A DNA stretch of 44,375 nt. Source: Planctomycetaceae bacterium. Its GTDB lineage: Bacteria; Planctomycetota; Planctomycetia; Pirellulales; UBA1268. Below the pieces are notes generated by a model. That model had not been told where the DNA came from. It did no database searches and was given only the letters and a program-made list of their open reading frames with translations. Location: assembly GCA_021300535.1 (NCBI GenBank), contig JAJTED010000039.1, positions 1-44,375 on the forward strand, read 5' to 3'. Both the position numbers and the translations under genes were made by a program. Below are positions 19,455 to 27,210 of the stretch, piece after piece; positions within the stretch are counted from its first letter, which is position 1; every line of letters begins with the position of its first letter.

Positions 19455-19462
19455 AGTATAGT
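19455..19462. promoter_or_regulatory. Overlapping divergent -10 boxes
   Basis: The sequence AGTATAGT reads TATAGT on the plus strand (19457-19462) and TATACT on the minus strand (19455-19460). The plus box would serve the sugar operon (ATG 19500, preceded by GGAGG), and the minus box the WD40-thiS-hisF operon (ATG 19389). Shared bases would make the two promoters mutually exclusive. Confidence 0.5.
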
Positions 19463-19499
19463 TGTCCCGCTTCCATCCATTTCAACCGGAGGCCCACCG

Positions 19500-21104
19500 A
19501 TGGCCGCGCCACATCGTGCATCGACCCGCCGCCCCTCCAAGGACCGCCACGCCGTGCTCGTCGCCAGCGGTGACCTGCGCGAGGAGGCGAACCGCACCTG
19601 CTGGCCGGCCCAACGGCAGATGGAGGCCGACCTCACCGCGGCCTTCGCCCGGGCCGGATGGCGGCTCGACCGCGGCCACGGGGTGTCGCGTTCCCGCGGC
19701 CACGGCTTTCTCGCCAGCGCCCGCGAGGGGCTCGACGCGTTCGCCACGCTCGACCCCGCCACGCCCCTCGTCGTGGCGGAGGCCGTCTGGCAGTACTCCA
19801 ACCACGTGCTGCCCGGCCTCACCACCCACACCGGCCCGATCCTCACCGTCGCCAACTGGTCGGGCCAGTGGCCGGGCCTCGTCGGCATGCTCAACCTCAA
19901 CGGCTCGCTGACGAAGGCGGGGGTGCCCTACGCGACCCTGTGGGCCGACGACTTCGCGAGCCCGAGCTTCGACCGCCACCTACGGGCCTGGCTCGACCGC
20001 GGCACGGTGCACCACGACACCAGCCACGTCGTGCCGCTGGACCGGGTGCGGATCCCGGCGGCGCTGGCGCGGCAGGGAGAGGCGATCGCCGCCGACCTCG
20101 GCCGCCGCAAGGCCCTGATGGGCGTCTTCGACGAAGGCTGCATGGGAATGTTCAACGCCATCATTCCCGATCGGCTGCTGCACGCCACCGGCGTGTTCAA
20201 GGAGCGGCTCAGCCAAAGCGGGCTGTACTATGAGACGATGCAGGTCTCGGACACGGAGGCGAAGGGCGTGCTCGCCTGGCTGGAGAAGGCGGGGATGACC
20301 TTCCACTTCGGGAAGGACGAGGCCACGGCGCTGACGCGGCGGCAGGTGCTGCTGCAGTGCAAGATGTACGTGGCGGACCTCGTGGAGGGCATGCTCAACG
20401 ACGCCCGGCGGCCGCCGGTCACGGCCGCGGGGTCCGGCCGCATCCTTTATAAGGGAGCGCCGCTCGTGCACTTCAACGAGGTGGACGAGTGCGCCGGCCT
20501 CGACGGCCTGCTCACGCAGCGGATTCACGCGGCCCTCGGCGAGCCGGTGGAAAACACGCTCCACGACGTCCGCTGGGGCGACTGGGACCGCTCCGGCACG
20601 ACCGACCAGTGGGTGTGGGTGTTCGAGATCTCGGGCGCGGCGCCGCCGGCCCACTTCAGCGGTGGCTGGAAGGGGGCACAGGGCTTCCGCCAGCCGCCCA
20701 TGTACTTCCGCCTCGGCGGCAGCACGCTGGCCGGCGTGAGCAAACCCGGCGCGATCGTGTGGAGCCGAATCTGGGTCGACGGCACGGGCGGCACGGAGAA
20801 GCTCTGCATGGACATCGGCCTGGCGGACGTGGTGCGTCTGCCCGAGGCGGAGACCCGCCGGCGGCTCGACGCCACCACGCCCTGCTGGCCGATCATGCAC
20901 GCGGTGACGCACGGCGTCTCCCGCGACCAGATGATGGCTCGCCACAAGGCCAACCACGTGCAGGTCGCCTACGCCCGCGACGCCGCCGGTGCCGAGCGGG
21001 CGGCCCTGGCGAAGGCCGCCTGCGCCCGGGCGCTGGGCATCGAAGTCTCGATGTGCGGCACCCGCGGCCCGGGCGGTGCGGCGGCGGTCCGCTGGGACGC
21101 ATGA
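19500..21104 (+). CDS. L-fucose/L-arabinose isomerase-like protein, probably lacking an internal block
   Basis: 534 aa. The ribosome site is GGAGG, 8 nt before ATG. Recognisable parts of the FucI/AraA fold include [63 protein letters not shown] and [17 protein letters not shown], and a C-terminal [20 protein letters not shown]. In the relatives I know, QCKMY-A is followed by about 25-30 residues with a GIQYQQGLKD-like motif before DLVEG; here KMYVA joins DLVEG directly (near 20370-20378), in frame. That segment lies in the region that should provide metal ligands or substrate contacts, so activity is doubtful as written. The next gene is an FGGY kinase, as expected for an isomerase-kinase sugar pathway. 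Confidence 0.78.
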   Translation: MAAPHRASTRRPSKDRHAVLVASGDLREEANRTCWPAQRQMEADLTAAFARAGWRLDRGHGVSRSRGHGFLASAREGLDAFATLDPATPLVVAEAVWQYSNHVLPGLTTHTGPILTVANWSGQWPGLVGMLNLNGSLTKAGVPYATLWADDFASPSFDRHLRAWLDRGTVHHDTSHVVPLDRVRIPAALARQGEAIAADLGRRKALMGVFDEGCMGMFNAIIPDRLLHATGVFKERLSQSGLYYETMQVSDTEAKGVLAWLEKAGMTFHFGKDEATALTRRQVLLQCKMYVADLVEGMLNDARRPPVTAAGSGRILYKGAPLVHFNEVDECAGLDGLLTQRIHAALGEPVENTLHDVRWGDWDRSGTTDQWVWVFEISGAAPPAHFSGGWKGAQGFRQPPMYFRLGGSTLAGVSKPGAIVWSRIWVDGTGGTEKLCMDIGLADVVRLPEAETRRRLDATTPCWPIMHAVTHGVSRDQMMARHKANHVQVAYARDAAGAERAALAKAACARALGIEVSMCGTRGPGGAAAVRWDA

Positions 21105-21128
21105 GGCCGGACGCCACCCATGGCCCGG

Positions 21129-21134
21129 TAGGAT
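21129..21134 (+). promoter_or_regulatory. Possible internal promoter before the FGGY kinase
   Basis: TAGGAT lies 49 nt before the kinase ATG in the 78-nt gap between isomerase and kinase. Support is only the -10-like sequence. Confidence 0.2.
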
Positions 21135-21168
21135 AGTCGCACCCCGCGCGGCGGGAGTTTCGCCACTC

Positions 21169-21186
21169 ATGGACCACCACGCATGA
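21169..21186 (+). CDS. Five-codon minicistron coupled to the kinase start
   Basis: ATG GAC CAC CAC GCA TGA encodes MDHHA. A GGGAG ribosome site (21153-21157) sits upstream of this ATG, whereas the kinase ATG has none of its own. The minicistron stop overlaps the kinase start (ATGA, 21183-21186), so ribosomes would load on the minicistron and restart. It may be chance; the real function would be translational coupling. Confidence 0.35.
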   Translation: MDHHA

Positions 21187-22745
21187 CCAAGACACGCGGT
21201 TATCTGGGCATCGATGCCGGCACACAGGGGCTGTCGGTGATCTTCGCCGACGAGGAGATGCGGATTCGTGCCGCCGGCACCGGCTCCTATGACATGGTCC
21301 CCGGCCTCGACGCGGGCTGCTACGAGCAGCAGCCGGCCGACTGGGAGGCGGCGCTCGGCGGCGCCATGGCCGACCTGCGGCGGAAGCTGGCCGCGGTCGG
21401 GGTGGAGATGGAGGTGCTCGCCATCGGCATCTCGGGGCAGATGCACGGCGAAGTGCTCGCCGACGCGGCGGGGGCGCCGCTCGGCCCGGCACGGCTGTGG
21501 TGCGACGGCCGCAACGAAGCGGAGGGGCACGAGCTCACGGAACGGCTGGGCGTGAAGATGCCGAAGCGGATCACGGCCGCCCGCTGGCTGTGGACGATTC
21601 GCAACCAGCCCGAGAAGGCCGCGCGGACGGCCCACATCACCACGCCCGCCGGCTGGATCGCCCACCTGCTCACCGGCGGCTGGACGCTCGGCATCGGCGA
21701 CGCCGCCGGGATGTTTCCCATCGACCAGCGGTCGCTCGACTACGACGCGCGGCTGCGGGCCGACTTCGACGCGCTCGTCGCCGCGCTGCCCGGCGGCCCA
21801 CGGGTGCCGCCGCTCGGCGACCTGCTGCCGGCGGTGCGTCGGGCGGGCGCGGACGGCGGCACGCTCGACGCCCGCGGCGCGAAGCTCCTCGGGCTGCCGC
21901 AGGGCATTCCCGTGGCGGCCGCGGAGGGCGACCAGCCGGCGGCGTTGGCCGGTTCGCTGATCGGCGACGCCGGCCAGGTGTCGATGAGCTTCGGCACGAG
22001 CGTGGTCGCCAACGCGGTCGGCGACCGGCCGTTTCAGGGCATCGCCCGGGCGATCGACCACTTCTGTGCCCCCGACGGCAAGCCGATCAACATGGTGTTT
22101 CTCCGCAACGGCACGACGGCGATGAACACCGTGGTGGAGATGTTCGGCCGGGCGCTGCCGGCCGGTGGCGACCAGGCCGCCGCGTTCGCGGCCGTGATGC
22201 CGCAGGTGCTCACGGCTCCCGACGACTGCGGCGGCGTGACGGCGCTGCCCTTCCTCGACGACGAGCCGGGACTCGGCGTATCGCGTGGGGGCACGGCGGG
22301 CCTGATCGGCCTCGATGCCACGAACGCCAGGCCGGGCAACGTGGCCAAGGCGATGCTCCTGGCCACGATCTTCAACCTGCGGATGGGCAGCGACCTGCTC
22401 GATGCCCAGGGCTTCCCGCGCACGGAGATCATCCTCTCCGGGGGCCTCACGAAGACGCCCGGTCTCGCCCAGATCCTCGCCGACGCATTCCACACGCCGG
22501 TCGTGCTGCTGGATGGCGCCGACGAGGGCACGGCCTGGGGCGCGGCGTTGATGGCGAAGTTTCGCGCCGAGACGCTGGCCGGCAAGGCCGCGACCTGGCC
22601 GGCCTTCCTGCAACGCCACGCCACGGGCACGCCGACGCGGTTCACACCCCGGCCACAGGCGGCCGCCGCGCTCGACCGCGCGTTCGCGCGGCACCAGCGG
22701 CTCCTGGCGATCCACGCACACCTCGACGCGGCCGTCCACGGCTGA
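21183..22745 (+). CDS. FGGY-family carbohydrate kinase (xylulokinase-like)
   Basis: 520 aa, full length for FGGY kinases. Markers are YLGIDAGTQGLSVIF (phosphate-binding loop of the actin-like ATPase fold), AIGISGQMHGEVL (xylulokinase-type M-H pair), LWCDGRNEAEG, SFGTSVVANAVG, and the C-terminal adenosine-binding LSGGLTKTPGLAQILADAF with AWGAALMA. The closest group is xylulokinase, which phosphorylates D-xylulose; but the upstream isomerase is of the fucose/arabinose type, so L-fuculose or L-ribulose or another ketose is equally plausible. No internal loss is seen. Confidence 0.9.
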   Translation: MTKTRGYLGIDAGTQGLSVIFADEEMRIRAAGTGSYDMVPGLDAGCYEQQPADWEAALGGAMADLRRKLAAVGVEMEVLAIGISGQMHGEVLADAAGAPLGPARLWCDGRNEAEGHELTERLGVKMPKRITAARWLWTIRNQPEKAARTAHITTPAGWIAHLLTGGWTLGIGDAAGMFPIDQRSLDYDARLRADFDALVAALPGGPRVPPLGDLLPAVRRAGADGGTLDARGAKLLGLPQGIPVAAAEGDQPAALAGSLIGDAGQVSMSFGTSVVANAVGDRPFQGIARAIDHFCAPDGKPINMVFLRNGTTAMNTVVEMFGRALPAGGDQAAAFAAVMPQVLTAPDDCGGVTALPFLDDEPGLGVSRGGTAGLIGLDATNARPGNVAKAMLLATIFNLRMGSDLLDAQGFPRTEIILSGGLTKTPGLAQILADAFHTPVVLLDGADEGTAWGAALMAKFRAETLAGKAATWPAFLQRHATGTPTRFTPRPQAAAALDRAFARHQRLLAIHAHLDAAVHG

Positions 22746-22751
22746 CCAGCC

Positions 22752-23312
22752 ATGCCGACACCCGCGGCCCGCGGGCCAGTCTTCCTGATCGGCGCCGCGC
22801 TCGTCGTCACGACGCTGGTTCCCGGCTGCGGCCGGTCGGCACGCGGGCCGCGCCGCCGGCCGCTCGTCGGCGCGGTCGTCGTCGACGGCACGCCGGCATT
22901 CTCGGGGGCCGTAAGCCTCTATCCGCGGGCCGGCCACACCGGGCCGGTGGCGACGGCCGAAATCCGCGCCGGCCGGTATACGTTCACCGTCACCACCGGC
23001 CCGACCGCGGGCCCGCATCGTGCGGTGGTGGTGTTCCTGCGCGATGCCGCCGAGGCGACCGCCTTCCAGCCGCGGCACGGCAAGGCACGACCGCCGAAAC
23101 CGGCCCCGCCGCCGGAGGGCGCGGATGCGGAAGATCCGGCTGCCGCCGCCCAGACTGAACCCGAAACCGCGGACACACCGGCCGTTGACTCCGACGCGCC
23201 GCCTCCCACGCCTGCTCCGCCTCCGACAAACATGCGCGAGTTCGACGTCGAGGTGCCCGCCACCGACCCGCCCCGGCTCGACTTCACGATCGACCGCGGA
23301 GCATCCCCATGA
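22752..23312 (+). CDS. Planctomycete lipoprotein, carboxypeptidase-regulatory-like
   Basis: 186 aa. The N-terminus FLIGAALVVTTLVPGCGRSA is a lipoprotein signal with lipobox-like VPGC. A small beta-sandwich follows (VGAVVVDGTPAFSGAVSLYP, then ATAEIRAGRYTFTVTTGPTA and HRAVVVFL), typical of carboxypeptidase-regulatory-like domains in planctomycete lipoproteins. It then has a Pro/Ala/Glu-rich linker (118-160) and a short FDVEVPATDPPRLDFTID ending. Such proteins are commonly encoded next to DUF1559 genes, as here: the stop overlaps the DUF1559 start (ATGA, 23309-23312). Function unknown. Confidence 0.85.
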   Translation: MPTPAARGPVFLIGAALVVTTLVPGCGRSARGPRRRPLVGAVVVDGTPAFSGAVSLYPRAGHTGPVATAEIRAGRYTFTVTTGPTAGPHRAVVVFLRDAAEATAFQPRHGKARPPKPAPPPEGADAEDPAAAAQTEPETADTPAVDSDAPPPTPAPPPTNMREFDVEVPATDPPRLDFTIDRGASP

Positions 23313-24259
23313 CCGCCCGGAGCCCGCGTCTCGTCGCCGTTCCGCGGCGCCAGGGGCTGACGCTCGTCGAGCTGCTCGTCGTGATGGCGATCATCGGCCT
23401 CCTGGCCGCCATGCTCTTCCCGACGATCCAGGGCGCGCGGGAGGCGAGCCGACGGATGGCGTGTTTGAACAACATCCGGCAGCTCGGCCTCGCCGCCAGC
23501 GTCCATCACGACGCCCGCGGCTGGTTTCCCGCCGGCAGCCTGATCGCAGCCGACGGCACCTCGTGGGGGCTGACGGTGTCGCTGCTGCCCTACCTCGAGG
23601 AGCAGGTGCTGTTCGACTCCGTCGTGCTGCACGCCGGCGGGGCCTGTGGCCAGGTGCGGGCACTGCAGGCCGCCGGCAAGCCCGATCCCGCCTCACGACG
23701 GCTGGCCGTGCTCGCCTGTCCGTCCGACCCGCAGGCCGGCCGGCCCCTGCAGAGCGGCCCATCCGGCCCGCTGCCGACGTCGGGCGACTGCGGCATCGTC
23801 CATCCGGGCAACTACCTCGGCGTGGCCGGCCGCGAGGAGGCGGTGGACGCCTCGCAGCCGATCAACAAGTGCTACACCAGTCGCGGCATCGACGCGGGCA
23901 CGGGGCTCTTCTATGACGACAGCCGCACACGGATGAAGGACGTCGCCGACGGCCTCTCCAAAACGCTCGCCATCGGCGAGCGGGGCGTGCCCGAGGACCT
24001 CGGCTGGGGCTGGGTGATCGCCGGCGGGCAGGAGTGCGAGCAGTATCTGGGAGCCGCCCGCGGCGTGTTCCGTCCGACGCTTCCGGGCAACGCCTCCACG
24101 GCCGACGAGGAACTGCTCCACTGGTGGAGCTGGCACGCCTCGGGCCCCCACTTTGCCCTCGCCGACGGCAGCGCACGGGCGATCTCCCCTGACGTCGACC
24201 ACGCCGTGTTCATGGCTCTGTCCACCCGTGCCGGGGGAGAGGTCGCGGCGGTGCCGTGA
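23309..24259 (+). CDS. DUF1559 pseudopilin-like protein
   Basis: 316 aa. After a short basic leader the type IV prepilin-like segment is RQGLTLVELLVVMAIIGLLA: the G|LTLVE cleavage and N-methylation site with a hydrophobic helix. The family core follows: AREASRRMACLNNIRQLGLA, GTSWGLTVSLLPYLEEQVLF, LACPSDPQAG, NYLGVAG, GLFYDDSRTRMKDVADGLSK, TLAIGERGV, and the C-terminal HASGPHFALADGSAR. DUF1559 proteins occur in many copies in planctomycete genomes and are thought to be exported by a type II/IV-like apparatus; the PilT and GspE-like genes at 12885-15856 could belong to such a system. Last gene of the sugar operon, followed by a strong hairpin. Confidence 0.94.
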   Translation: MTARSPRLVAVPRRQGLTLVELLVVMAIIGLLAAMLFPTIQGAREASRRMACLNNIRQLGLAASVHHDARGWFPAGSLIAADGTSWGLTVSLLPYLEEQVLFDSVVLHAGGACGQVRALQAAGKPDPASRRLAVLACPSDPQAGRPLQSGPSGPLPTSGDCGIVHPGNYLGVAGREEAVDASQPINKCYTSRGIDAGTGLFYDDSRTRMKDVADGLSKTLAIGERGVPEDLGWGWVIAGGQECEQYLGAARGVFRPTLPGNASTADEELLHWWSWHASGPHFALADGSARAISPDVDHAVFMALSTRAGGEVAAVP

Positions 24260-24304
24260 CCGGTGGGGCTGCCACATATTCGCGGCTCATGCGTGTGGCC
24301 CAAC

Positions 24305-24352
24305 AAGCCCCGGGTGGAAACCCGGGGACTCCGGTCACAACAACCACCCCAC
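24305..24352 (+). repeat. REP-like hairpin element, copy 1, also a terminator candidate
   Basis: CCCCGGGT-ggaa-ACCCGGGG (24308-24327) forms a perfect 8-bp stem between the convergent DUF1559 and nadA genes. The surrounding sequence (AAGCCCCGGGTGG...CTCCGGTCAC...AACCACCCC) recurs in opposite orientation at 26191-26238, and its first half again at 26089-26118, so it is a dispersed element as well as a possible bidirectional terminator. Confidence 0.65.
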
Positions 24353-24354
24353 GG

Positions 24355-25494
24355 TCAGGACACGGCGAGCATCCGCTCGAGCGCCGTCACGGCCCACCGC
24401 GCCGTCTCATCGTCCACGCGGATCACGTTGACAGGCTTGCACGCCTCGAGGTGCTCCAGGCTCCAGCAGAGGTGGGCAAGATCGATGCGATACATCGTCG
24501 CGCACATGCAGATCGTGGGCGACAGGAAACGGATCGTCTGCTCGGGATGGTTCTGTTCCAGCCGCTTGACGAGGTGCAGCTCGGTGCCGATCGCCCACTT
24601 CGACCCGGGCGGCGCCGCCGCGACGGTCTTGAGGATGAAACTCGTGGAGCCCGTCAGATCGGCCTTGTCCACCACCTCCATCGCGCACTCGGGATGGACG
24701 AGAATCTGCACGCCGGGGAGGTTGGCCCGGAAGGCGTCGACGTGCTCGGGACGAAACATGGCGTGCACGCTGCAATGCCCCTGCCAGAGGATGACGCGGC
24801 TCTTCTCCAACTGGGCCCGGGCGTTGCCGCCGAGCGTGGGGTCGTGCGGGTTCCACACGCACATCTCGTCGAGCGGGATGCCCATCTTCCGAGCCGTGTT
24901 GCGGCCCAGGTGCTGGTCGGGAAAGAAGAGCACCCGCCTGGTGCGGGCGAACGCCCAGTCGAGCACGGCCCGGGCATTGCTCGACGTGCAGACGATGCCA
25001 CCATGGCGGCCGCAGAAGGCCTTGAGGCTGGCGGCCGAGTTGATGTAGGTGACGGGCGTGACGTCGGCGGTGTCGATCACGGTGCCGAGGTCGGCCCAGG
25101 CGTCTTCCACCTGCTCGATGGCGGCCATGTCGGCCATCGAGCAGCCGGCGGCCATGTCGGGGAGCACGACCGTCACCCGCCGGCCGCCGCGGGCGGCGAC
25201 CTTCTCCGGCGTGTTCACGAGGATGTCGGCCGTCTCGGCCATGAAGTGGACGCCGCAGAAGGCGATCGCCTCGCAGGCGTCGCGGCCGGCGGCCGACTTC
25301 GAGAGCTGGTAGCTGTCGCCCTGGAAGTCGGCGTGGGCGATGACGCCGTCCTGCTGGTAGTGGTGGCCGAGGATCACGAGCCGCGGGCCCATGCGGCCGC
25401 GGACGGCCGCGATCCGCGCGTCGAGCTCGGCGTCGCCGAGACCGCGGTAGTGGGCGAAAGGCTGCGGAGCGGGAGCGAGCGTGGCGGAGGACAT
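24355..25494 (-). CDS. nadA: Quinolinate synthase
   Basis: 379 aa. Conserved blocks are LVILGHHYQQDGVIAHADFQ, GDSYQLSKSAA, AIAFCGVHFMAETADIL, LPDMAAGCSMADMA, VTYINSAASLKAFCGRHGG, IVCTSSNA, FFPDQHLGRNTARKMG, WQGHCSVH, VHPECAMEVVDKAD, GSTSFIL and LSPTICMCATMYRI. The cysteines in VCTSSNA, HPEC and the TICMCATM block are the expected [4Fe-4S] ligands. It condenses iminoaspartate with dihydroxyacetone phosphate to quinolinate in NAD synthesis; nadB and nadC are not here. A TATACT box ends 8 nt upstream of the ATG, implying a leaderless or nearly leaderless transcript. Confidence 0.96.
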   Translation of the reverse strand: MSSATLAPAPQPFAHYRGLGDAELDARIAAVRGRMGPRLVILGHHYQQDGVIAHADFQGDSYQLSKSAAGRDACEAIAFCGVHFMAETADILVNTPEKVAARGGRRVTVVLPDMAAGCSMADMAAIEQVEDAWADLGTVIDTADVTPVTYINSAASLKAFCGRHGGIVCTSSNARAVLDWAFARTRRVLFFPDQHLGRNTARKMGIPLDEMCVWNPHDPTLGGNARAQLEKSRVILWQGHCSVHAMFRPEHVDAFRANLPGVQILVHPECAMEVVDKADLTGSTSFILKTVAAAPPGSKWAIGTELHLVKRLEQNHPEQTIRFLSPTICMCATMYRIDLAHLCWSLEHLEACKPVNVIRVDDETARWAVTALERMLAVS

Positions 25495-25500
25495 CGAGTC

Positions 25501-25543
25501 CAGTATACGCCCGTCGAACGCCCGGCGGCCGTGCGGTATACTG
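25501..25543. promoter_or_regulatory. Divergent TATACT promoters in an inverted repeat
   Basis: CAGTATAC (25501-25508) and GTATACTG (25536-25543) are perfect inverted repeats 27 nt apart. Each contains a TATACT -10 box pointing outwards, one for nadA (minus, 25502-25507) and one for the Lys-rich gene (plus, 25537-25542). Confidence 0.5.
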
Positions 25544-25592
25544 CCGCCCTCCTGGGGCCCGCCGGCAGCGGCCGGCTGCGGCGCCCCGGCAC

Positions 25593-25901
25593 ATGTCTCG
25601 GCGGCCCCAGGCCGCCACGCACGGGAAGGACGGCGAGACGAAGAAGGCCGCCAAGGAGAAGCCGGCCAAGGAGAAGAAGGAGAAGGCCGCCAAGGAACCG
25701 AAGAAGGCCGCCGCCAAGAAGCCAAGCCGGAAGAAGGTCGCCAAGGAGGCCCGCATGAAGGCCTACTGGGGTGTGTTCAACCAGGCGATGAAGCGGCTGG
25801 CGATGTTCGAATACGCCGACAAGAAGGCGGCTGAGAAGAAGGCCGCGGAATTGGGCGGGAACCACTTCATCCAGCTCCTCAAGGAACCGATCTCGGAGTG
25901 A
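25593..25901 (+). CDS. Lys/Ala-rich histone-H1-like small protein
   Basis: 102 aa. Residues 10-52 are a run of KKAAKEK-type repeats that would be disordered and strongly basic, as in bacterial histone-H1-like proteins. The C-terminal half (MKAYWGVFNQAMKRLAMFEY, then DKKAAEKKAAELGGNHFIQL) is a small helical domain found in planctomycete proteins of this type. It may bind DNA or RNA; this rests on composition only. The start is uncertain: the ATG at 25593 has no ribosome site, while GGAAGGA (25623-25629) lies further in, ahead of a lysine codon run that has no ATG, so the 5' end may be damaged. Confidence 0.72.
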   Translation: MSRRPQAATHGKDGETKKAAKEKPAKEKKEKAAKEPKKAAAKKPSRKKVAKEARMKAYWGVFNQAMKRLAMFEYADKKAAEKKAAELGGNHFIQLLKEPISE

Positions 25902-25905
25902 CGCA

Positions 25906-25987
25906 GCGGGCCTCCGCCCGCACGCAGGCAACCCGGCCCTCCGGGCCTGGCGCTCTCACAAAAAGCCCCCGGCGGGAGCCGGGGAGG
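25906..25987. repeat. REP-like composite repeat, unit A
   Basis: About 80 bp with a 5' GCGGGCCTCCGCCCGC hairpin, a GGCCC-tcc-GGGCC hairpin, the block CTCTCACAAAAAGCCCC and a CCCCGGC-ggga-GCCGGGG hairpin. It is nearly the same as unit B 124 bp downstream. Lies directly after the Lys-rich gene in the 485-nt gap 25902-26386. Confidence 0.7.
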
Positions 25988-25996
25988 ATGATGTAC

Positions 25997-26025
25997 GCGA
26001 ACCTGCGGCATCGTGCCGCAGTTCG
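25997..26025. repeat. Hairpin between the two composite repeats
   Basis: GCGAACCTGCGGCA and TGCCGCAGTTCGC pair around a TCG loop with a single bulge, giving a 13-bp stem. No coding potential. Confidence 0.6.
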
Positions 26026-26029
26026 CTTG

Positions 26030-26118
26030 GCGGGCCGCCGCCCGCGCGCAGGCAACCCGGCCCTCCCCGGCCTGGCGCTCTCACAAAAAGCCCCGGCGGA
26101 AGCCGGGGGACTCCGGGT
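26030..26118. repeat. REP-like composite repeat, unit B
   Basis: Second copy of unit A (GCGGGCCGCCGCCCGC hairpin, GGCAACCCGGCCCTCC, CTCTCACAAAAAGCCCC, CCCCGGC-ggaa-GCCGGGG), continuing into GACTCCGGG, which matches the end of the element at 24305. It may be a recombination product of the two repeat families. Confidence 0.7.
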
Positions 26119-26190
26119 GGCATGCCTGCCCAGGTGCCATGCGATCTGGGTTTGAACCGGAAAATTGCAGGCCGTCATCCGGCATGGACG

Positions 26191-26238
26191 ACGGGGTGGT
26201 TTTCGTGACCGGAGGCCTTGGGTTTCCACCCGGGGCTT
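26191..26238 (-). repeat. REP-like element, copy 2, inverted
   Basis: The reverse complement (AAGCCCCGGGTGGAAACCC...CTCCGGTCAC...AACCACCCC) matches 24305-24352 with three mismatches over the first 34 positions. The two copies bracket nadA and the Lys-rich gene as inverted repeats. The remainder of the gap to 26386 shows nothing recognisable. Confidence 0.65.
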
Positions 26239-26386
26239 CTCGGATGGGCGACAAGACCGATTCCCAAATCACAGGATCTGCAAAACAACGTTCGCAACCG
26301 GATTCCTTCAGCGGCGACGCTCTGTCGAGCCACTCGGCGCACCATCAAAACCCGTAGGCGCGGGCTGCGCGGCGGTCTCGGGCCGC

Positions 26387-27202
26387 TCACGGCCAGGGAC
26401 TTTTCCAGTCCCCCCAGGCGGCGAGGTACCGGGCCAGGCCCGGGCTGGTCTCGGCCTTCTGCTCGATCCACCCGCGGGCCTGCTCGATCAGGGCATGCTC
26501 CCGCTTGACGTCGATGTCGCCGGCCACCACCCGCGACCGCAAAAACACGAAATACGTGTCGAGCACGTCGCCGCGGCAATAGTCGTTGATCTCCGCCGCC
26601 TTCCCCGCGTCCCACAGGTCCTGAACCATGTGGCCGGCGACGTCCATCTTGCCCGGCTTGCCGATCAGGTTCGCCGCCAGCGACAGGCCGCCGGTGAACC
26701 GCGAGGCGCCCGAGTTGGTGAGCCACTCGTGGAGGTCGAAGTGGGCGGCCGTGTTGTAGCGATAGCGGGGCTGGTCGAAGTTTCGCGCGTCCTCGGCGAA
26801 CCAGTCGGGAATCGGCAGGCCGTAGCGGAAGGCGCACAGCTCCAGGAGCGGGATGTCGAAGCCCCGGCCGTTGAAGCTCACCAGCCGCGGCCGCTGATGC
26901 TTCATCCACCCCGCCCAGAACTGCTTCGTGATCTCGTGCGGCCGCGACTGCTGCTCGTCGAGGGCCACGAGATCCTGGAGGGCGAGGTCGCGGCCAAGCT
27001 TGGCCACGACCAGCGACACCGGCACCTGGAACGTGTAGGGGATGAAATCCTTGCCGTTCTCCGCGAGCAGTTCCTGGCGGTAGCGGGCGATGGCCGCGGC
27101 GGCCGTCAGCCCCGCGCCAGGATAGCGCAGCCGAGACACGAGGTCGCCGTCGGCCACGCTCTCGATGTCGAAGACGAGGTATTTCGTGTCGGTCGCGGCC
27201 AT
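26387..27202 (-). CDS. Predicted PolB-like 3'-5' exonuclease (DEDD fold)
   Basis: 271 aa, typical for the stand-alone PolB-exonuclease-like family. KYLVFDIESVADGDLV holds the DxE pair of Exo I, LVSFNGRGFDIPLLELCAF the ExoII Asp with the N(G)xxFD signature, and YCRGDVLDTYFVFL the last acidic residues. PRYRYNTAAHFDLHEWLTN and LSLAANLIGKPGKMDVAGH are family-specific. It would degrade single-stranded DNA ends or RNA in the cytoplasm; the exact substrate is unknown. The ATG is 8 nt after the Gfo/Idh stop, so the two are co-transcribed. Confidence 0.86.
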   Translation of the reverse strand: MAATDTKYLVFDIESVADGDLVSRLRYPGAGLTAAAAIARYRQELLAENGKDFIPYTFQVPVSLVVAKLGRDLALQDLVALDEQQSRPHEITKQFWAGWMKHQRPRLVSFNGRGFDIPLLELCAFRYGLPIPDWFAEDARNFDQPRYRYNTAAHFDLHEWLTNSGASRFTGGLSLAANLIGKPGKMDVAGHMVQDLWDAGKAAEINDYCRGDVLDTYFVFLRSRVVAGDIDVKREHALIEQARGWIEQKAETSPGLARYLAAWGDWKSPWP

Positions 27203-27210
27203 GACGCGGC

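Noticed and set aside
25906-26118. CRISPR-like array
   Set aside because: Only two units, 80 bp long with internal hairpins and a single spacer that is itself a hairpin; no cas genes.
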